NCBI GenBank assembly: GCA_026985685.1
Contig: JALSQA010000334.1
Span: 1 to 8,687 of the forward strand
DNA: 8,687 bases
Direction: 5' to 3'
Source: Campylobacterales bacterium
Lineage (GTDB): Bacteria > Campylobacterota > Campylobacteria > Campylobacterales > QNZT01
Part shown: positions 6,134-8,687 of the stretch, in pieces
Layout of the letters: the number at the start of each line of letters is the position of its first letter
Position numbering within the stretch: position 1 is the first letter of the stretch
Translations under genes and position numbers: made by a program
The notes under the pieces: generated by a model
What the model was told of the DNA's origin: nothing
The model's database searches: none
The model's input: the letters and a program-made list of their open reading frames with translations, nothing else

Positions 6134-6577
6134 TTAAGGTTTTTGTATAGTTCTTCTATGTAGACGTATTGGTTCACTGATACCTGTTTTGTTTTGATCT
6201 ACCGTAACTACCACATCAATAATAGCAGTAAGATTAGAATCAGATGTTGAGATATTATTTTCCAAAATATGACTACAGGTTACAGGAATACCATTTCCAA
6301 TATACCAGATATTTACATCTGCATGATGAGTAGGATTTAGAGCATTTGGATAATTTATCTTAATCTTTTCAATACAACTTTGATTATTTTCATGTCCTGA
6401 TATAGCAAGTAAGGCAAACTCAGTTGCATTCCTTGTCAATATCTCTGCTTGTTCTTTTAGATAAAGATCAATAGTTGATTTTACTGAACTTGTACTATAA
6501 GAGATCATCATCGTCATCAATAGTGCCACACTCATCATGATTAAAATAGCTACAAGTAATCCAAAACCTTTACGCAT
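6134..6577 (-). CDS. Minor prepilin-like protein lacking Glu5 (MshP/PilX/GspK-like)
   Basis: This 147-residue protein has a type IV prepilin-like N-terminus: a 4-residue leader M-R-K-G, then F-G-L-L-V and a hydrophobic helix (about residues 5-26). Cleavage after Gly4 leaves Val, not Glu, at mature position 5. Loss of Glu5 is known in tip-located minor (pseudo)pilins such as GspK, and MshP/PilX-type proteins are similar in size. An A-x6-A-T-E-F-A-L-L helix follows (about 44-57). Cys68 and Cys101 could form a disulfide. Four extended N-glycosylation sequons occur (Asn65, 108, 115, 129). The start is the ATG at 6575-6577, sharing one base with the TGA of the preceding gene; an adjacent TTG (6578-6580) has slightly better spacing from AGAAGG. 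It is the last gene of the pilin cluster. Confidence 0.7.
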   Translation of the reverse strand: MRKGFGLLVAILIMMSVALLMTMMISYSTSSVKSTIDLYLKEQAEILTRNATEFALLAISGHENNQSCIEKIKINYPNALNPTHHADVNIWYIGNGIPVTCSHILENNISTSDSNLTAIIDVVVTVDQNKTGISEPIRLHRRTIQKP

Positions 6578-7506
6578 CAAAACACCGCCTTCTCTTTACA
6601 TACTCCAATAGGTGTACCTGTTTGATTGTTATCTTGTATACAAAGTTTGATTCTAACGGTATTTCCAACTTTTATGAAACGAAATGTACTTACATGTTCA
6701 GCCATAACAGCATGATTGATTCCATCATAATAATGTTCTCCATACCAAGGCTGATAATTATAATAAAGAGTTAAATTAAAATCATTCTCATTACTACCCT
6801 CTGGGACGATAGCATACGCACTCCATGCTAAATAGTACTGTTCACACAACTCTTTAGAAGCTGTATTTTCTGTAAATTGTAAGATATCTTCACCCACACT
6901 TTTGACCCGTAGTGTATTGTTATGATCAGTTGAACTATAATCAAGTCCATACATTTTAGGATCAATACTATTCCAGCATTTAAAAATGATAGCTGCACCA
7001 TCTGAAGCAGTTGGATTAGATAGATCAACACCATTGTATGAGAGGGCATTGATTGTCTCTTTTGCATAAGTCAGATGAGATCCCTTTGTTACTATCTGTG
7101 TTTTATTTGTATCTGGATTATCCAGATCAACAAAACCACTCCAGCCAGGGATATTGACTGAGCCATTATATTCTCCTAAAAATCCTTCATTGTCATATCC
7201 TATCCATTCAATCATGTTATAAGATTCATTGATATCTGTAGAAGAGAGAGGTTTAAAATTATTTGTACTTTTAATTCTGGCTATAGCTGTATTTTTCACC
7301 CTGTATTGAAGACGTTTTGCAATTTGTTCGATAGTCAGTTCCGTCTTTTGTGTCAATTCATTTACTATTTTTGAGCGTGTATATCCTTGATACATATGCG
7401 ATATGATATCAGCACCTATCATAGCAACGATACCAAGTATCACTATCACAAAAATAATCTCTATCAAAGTAAAAGCTTTTCGTTTTTGCATATAATCTCT
7501 TTTCAT
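6577..7506 (-). CDS. Type IV prepilin/pseudopilin-like protein (PilW/MshO-like)
   Basis: This is a 309-residue protein with a prepilin N-methylation signal: a basic leader ending K-R-K-A, then F-T-L-I-E and a hydrophobic helix (about residues 12-33), Glu at mature position 5. The residue before the cut is Ala11, not the usual Gly. The remainder is a large soluble domain with Cys177, 221, 289 and 303 and repeated Trp/Tyr; its size suits a PilW/MshO or GspJ-type minor pilin. Six extended N-glycosylation sequons occur (Asn93, 114, 134, 196, 244, 294). The ATG at 7504-7506 overlaps the previous stop (TGATG) but has no good ribosome binding site. A second ATG at 7489-7491, behind AAGAG, would give a shorter leader. 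Role in a pilus or a type II-like secretion machine is inferred from the fold signal and neighbours. Confidence 0.75.
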   Translation of the reverse strand: MKRDYMQKRKAFTLIEIIFVIVILGIVAMIGADIISHMYQGYTRSKIVNELTQKTELTIEQIAKRLQYRVKNTAIARIKSTNNFKPLSSTDINESYNMIEWIGYDNEGFLGEYNGSVNIPGWSGFVDLDNPDTNKTQIVTKGSHLTYAKETINALSYNGVDLSNPTASDGAAIIFKCWNSIDPKMYGLDYSSTDHNNTLRVKSVGEDILQFTENTASKELCEQYYLAWSAYAIVPEGSNENDFNLTLYYNYQPWYGEHYYDGINHAVMAEHVSTFRFIKVGNTVRIKLCIQDNNQTGTPIGVCKEKAVF

Positions 7507-8213
7507 CAATTTGCCATTCTATAGAGATATTTTGCCTGACCTATATTACATGAGAAAGTTCTAAAAATAAAAGGTTGATAATTTTGACTAGTCACATTTA
7601 ACTCAATCATTTTAATATTTGTACTATTATTTAAATCAGTGATACTCTGTTTGTTTGAAATATTAAAATCAAATGTAACTGTTGTCTGGTTATAGTCACT
7701 CATATCACTGATATAATAAACCTTAGTACCAAGTGTCAGATTTTTATCCAAATAGTCAAAACTATCTGTAGGACTGCCTGTTCCACTAAATGCAATTGTC
7801 ACTGTTTTATTGTCAAAGTCATTGATATCTGTGATATTTGTATCTACAGAAGTAGAAGGAAAAGTCTCACTTGTCATGTTACCATCCATCATATGTCTTC
7901 TTTTATCTTTTGGGATATGCCCTATTCTTCTATTTGTATTTAAAGTTGTGGCATTTCGATCAAGTTCGCTATCTCCATTTTTGACATCCAAAACCACAAT
8001 CATCGTACTATTTGCATCTAAAGCTTTATCATCCCATATATAACTTAGAATATTTCCCATCTTAGTTCTTGCAGCTAAGATTGATTCTTGCATCAAAGAG
8101 AAGTTATCATTTTTGGCACTTTGAGATAACATCATAGGAACAGTCATGACAGAGATGGAGATTATCACAATGGCTAACACCAACTCTATCAAACTAAAAG
8201 CACCTCTTCGCAT
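7506..8213 (-). CDS. Type IV prepilin/pseudopilin-like protein (MshD/PilV/GspI-like), rich in N-glycosylation sequons
   Basis: This 235-residue protein has the leader M-R-R-G-A, then F-S-L-I-E and a hydrophobic helix (about 6-28), followed by Pro26. Glu is at mature position 5 if the peptidase cuts after Ala5, as in the next gene. The body is Asp/Asn/Thr-rich, has a single Cys (222) and is likely a beta-rich minor pilin domain; no closer family is recognised. Nine extended sequons D/E-X-N-X-S/T occur at Asn68, 87, 112, 126, 158, 175, 184, 195 and 206, a density far above chance. The ATG lies 3 nt after the upstream stop with only a weak ribosome binding site, so translation is probably coupled. 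It sits between the large exported protein and the MshO-like gene. Confidence 0.75.
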   Translation of the reverse strand: MRRGAFSLIELVLAIVIISISVMTVPMMLSQSAKNDNFSLMQESILAARTKMGNILSYIWDDKALDANSTMIVVLDVKNGDSELDRNATTLNTNRRIGHIPKDKRRHMMDGNMTSETFPSTSVDTNITDINDFDNKTVTIAFSGTGSPTDSFDYLDKNLTLGTKVYYISDMSDYNQTTVTFDFNISNKQSITDLNNSTNIKMIELNVTSQNYQPFIFRTFSCNIGQAKYLYRMAN

Positions 8214-8216
8214 CTC

Positions 8217-8687
8217 TTACCACTCCATCTTTTTGATATCTCGTTTTGATATATTGCTATCAACGGTGTAACCTAACTTACCTTTTCCACCCCAAACTCT
8301 AGCAGCACTTGTAAAATCAACATTTCCAGAAGTTGTCGTAACAGCAGCAGAAAAAGGGTTATATAAAAGCCAACTAGATGGAGTTAAAACCACTTTATCT
8401 CTATGTGGTGCTTTGATTCCATTTAGTGACAAATCAATACTTTGTAATGGTGTTGCATCAACAACTTGTACCCCATTATTTGTATGCTCAATACTATGTG
8501 TTCCTAAAAGTGGGGATGTATGTATACTATTTATGGTATACCAATTTACACTATCCACACTTTCAGGATTGTTTGCTAATGTATATCGGCTTTTGTTACA
8601 ATCTTTACAATATATTTCATAATAAAGTGGCATAGTACAAGTTGGTTTATCTACTGTGATATCTGGCAAATGCAAACGTCCATAATA
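8217..8687 (-). CDS. C-terminal part of a large exported pilus-associated protein (possibly MshQ/DUF6701-like)
   Basis: The frame is open to the window edge; 156 C-terminal residues are visible. An apparent start at 8675 is a TTG inside the gene, because upstream codons read Y-Y-G-R without a stop. Visible features are a Y-Y-G-R-L-H-L-P segment, a C-x-x-C (Y-C-K-D-C), aromatic and Thr/Ser/Asn-rich sequence of the kind seen in beta-rich adhesins, and a terminal W-G-G-K-G-K-L-G-Y-T-V-D-S-N segment ending K-M-E-W. The Y-G-R-L motif and its place before minor pilins recall MshQ/DUF6701 or PilY1-type pilus tip proteins, but the fragment is too short to be sure. Two extended glycosylation sequons occur (D-C-N-K-S and D-S-N-I-S). 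Only 3 nt separate it from the next gene. Confidence 0.6.
   Translation of the reverse strand, partial: YYGRLHLPDITVDKPTCTMPLYYEIYCKDCNKSRYTLANNPESVDSVNWYTINSIHTSPLLGTHSIEHTNNGVQVVDATPLQSIDLSLNGIKAPHRDKVVLTPSSWLLYNPFSAAVTTTSGNVDFTSAARVWGGKGKLGYTVDSNISKRDIKKMEW

Noticed and set aside
5977..6177. A 66-codon minus-strand frame overlapping the small GKCG protein and the end of the MshP-like gene
   Set aside because: It is another frame of the same DNA, lacks a signal peptide or known motif, and conflicts with two better-supported genes.
1..8687. tRNA, rRNA, CRISPR array, insertion sequence or prophage remnants
   Set aside because: Reading both strands, I saw no cloverleaf-like segment, no regularly spaced repeats, no transposase or integrase fragments and no long terminal inverted repeats; genes fill nearly all the window.

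Overview
The window looks like a chromosomal segment of a member of the Campylobacterota (Epsilonproteobacteria), most like a Sulfurimonas/Sulfurovum-type sulfur oxidiser. The grounds are the AT-rich DNA, a b'-type ATP synthase gene preceded by parB-parA-birA-fmt-proB-obgE, short ProB and BirA proteins lacking their extra domains, and prepilin leaders that end in Ala before the Phe. The genus is inference from remembered gene order. Every credible gene is on the minus strand, so transcription runs from high to low coordinates.

Region 1 (8687 to 6134) is a tight cluster of exported proteins: the C-terminal end of a large pilus-associated protein (possibly MshQ/DUF6701-like), then three prepilin-like proteins of about 235, 309 and 147 residues. 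Their order and properties resemble mshD-mshO-mshP of MSHA-type pili. The last one lacks the usual Glu+5. These proteins carry an extraordinary density of the Campylobacterota N-glycosylation sequon D/E-X-N-X-S/T.

Region 2 (6133 to 5672) holds a 71-residue secreted protein ending in GKCGLGKCG. This resembles the GKCG-motif (HvfA/bufferin-like) precursors of copper-related modified peptides, but no modification enzyme is visible nearby. Its short upstream region contains an extended -10 box, a 16-bp inverted repeat and a 7-bp direct repeat with 11-bp period. A GC-richer hairpin with an alternative pairing lies downstream of it.

Region 3 (5708 to 1) starts at a clear extended -10 promoter and forms a housekeeping operon: obgE (ribosome-associated GTPase), proB (proline synthesis), fmt (initiator tRNA formylation), birA (biotin ligase), parA and parB (chromosome segregation). 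Four junctions overlap (GTGA, GTGA, 20 bp, ATGA), which suggests coupled translation. A second extended -10 promoter after parB probably serves atpF' and the rest of the ATP synthase operon; atpF begins at the window edge.

No RNA genes, CRISPR arrays, insertion sequences or parS site were found. No gene-free stretch exceeds 300 bases.
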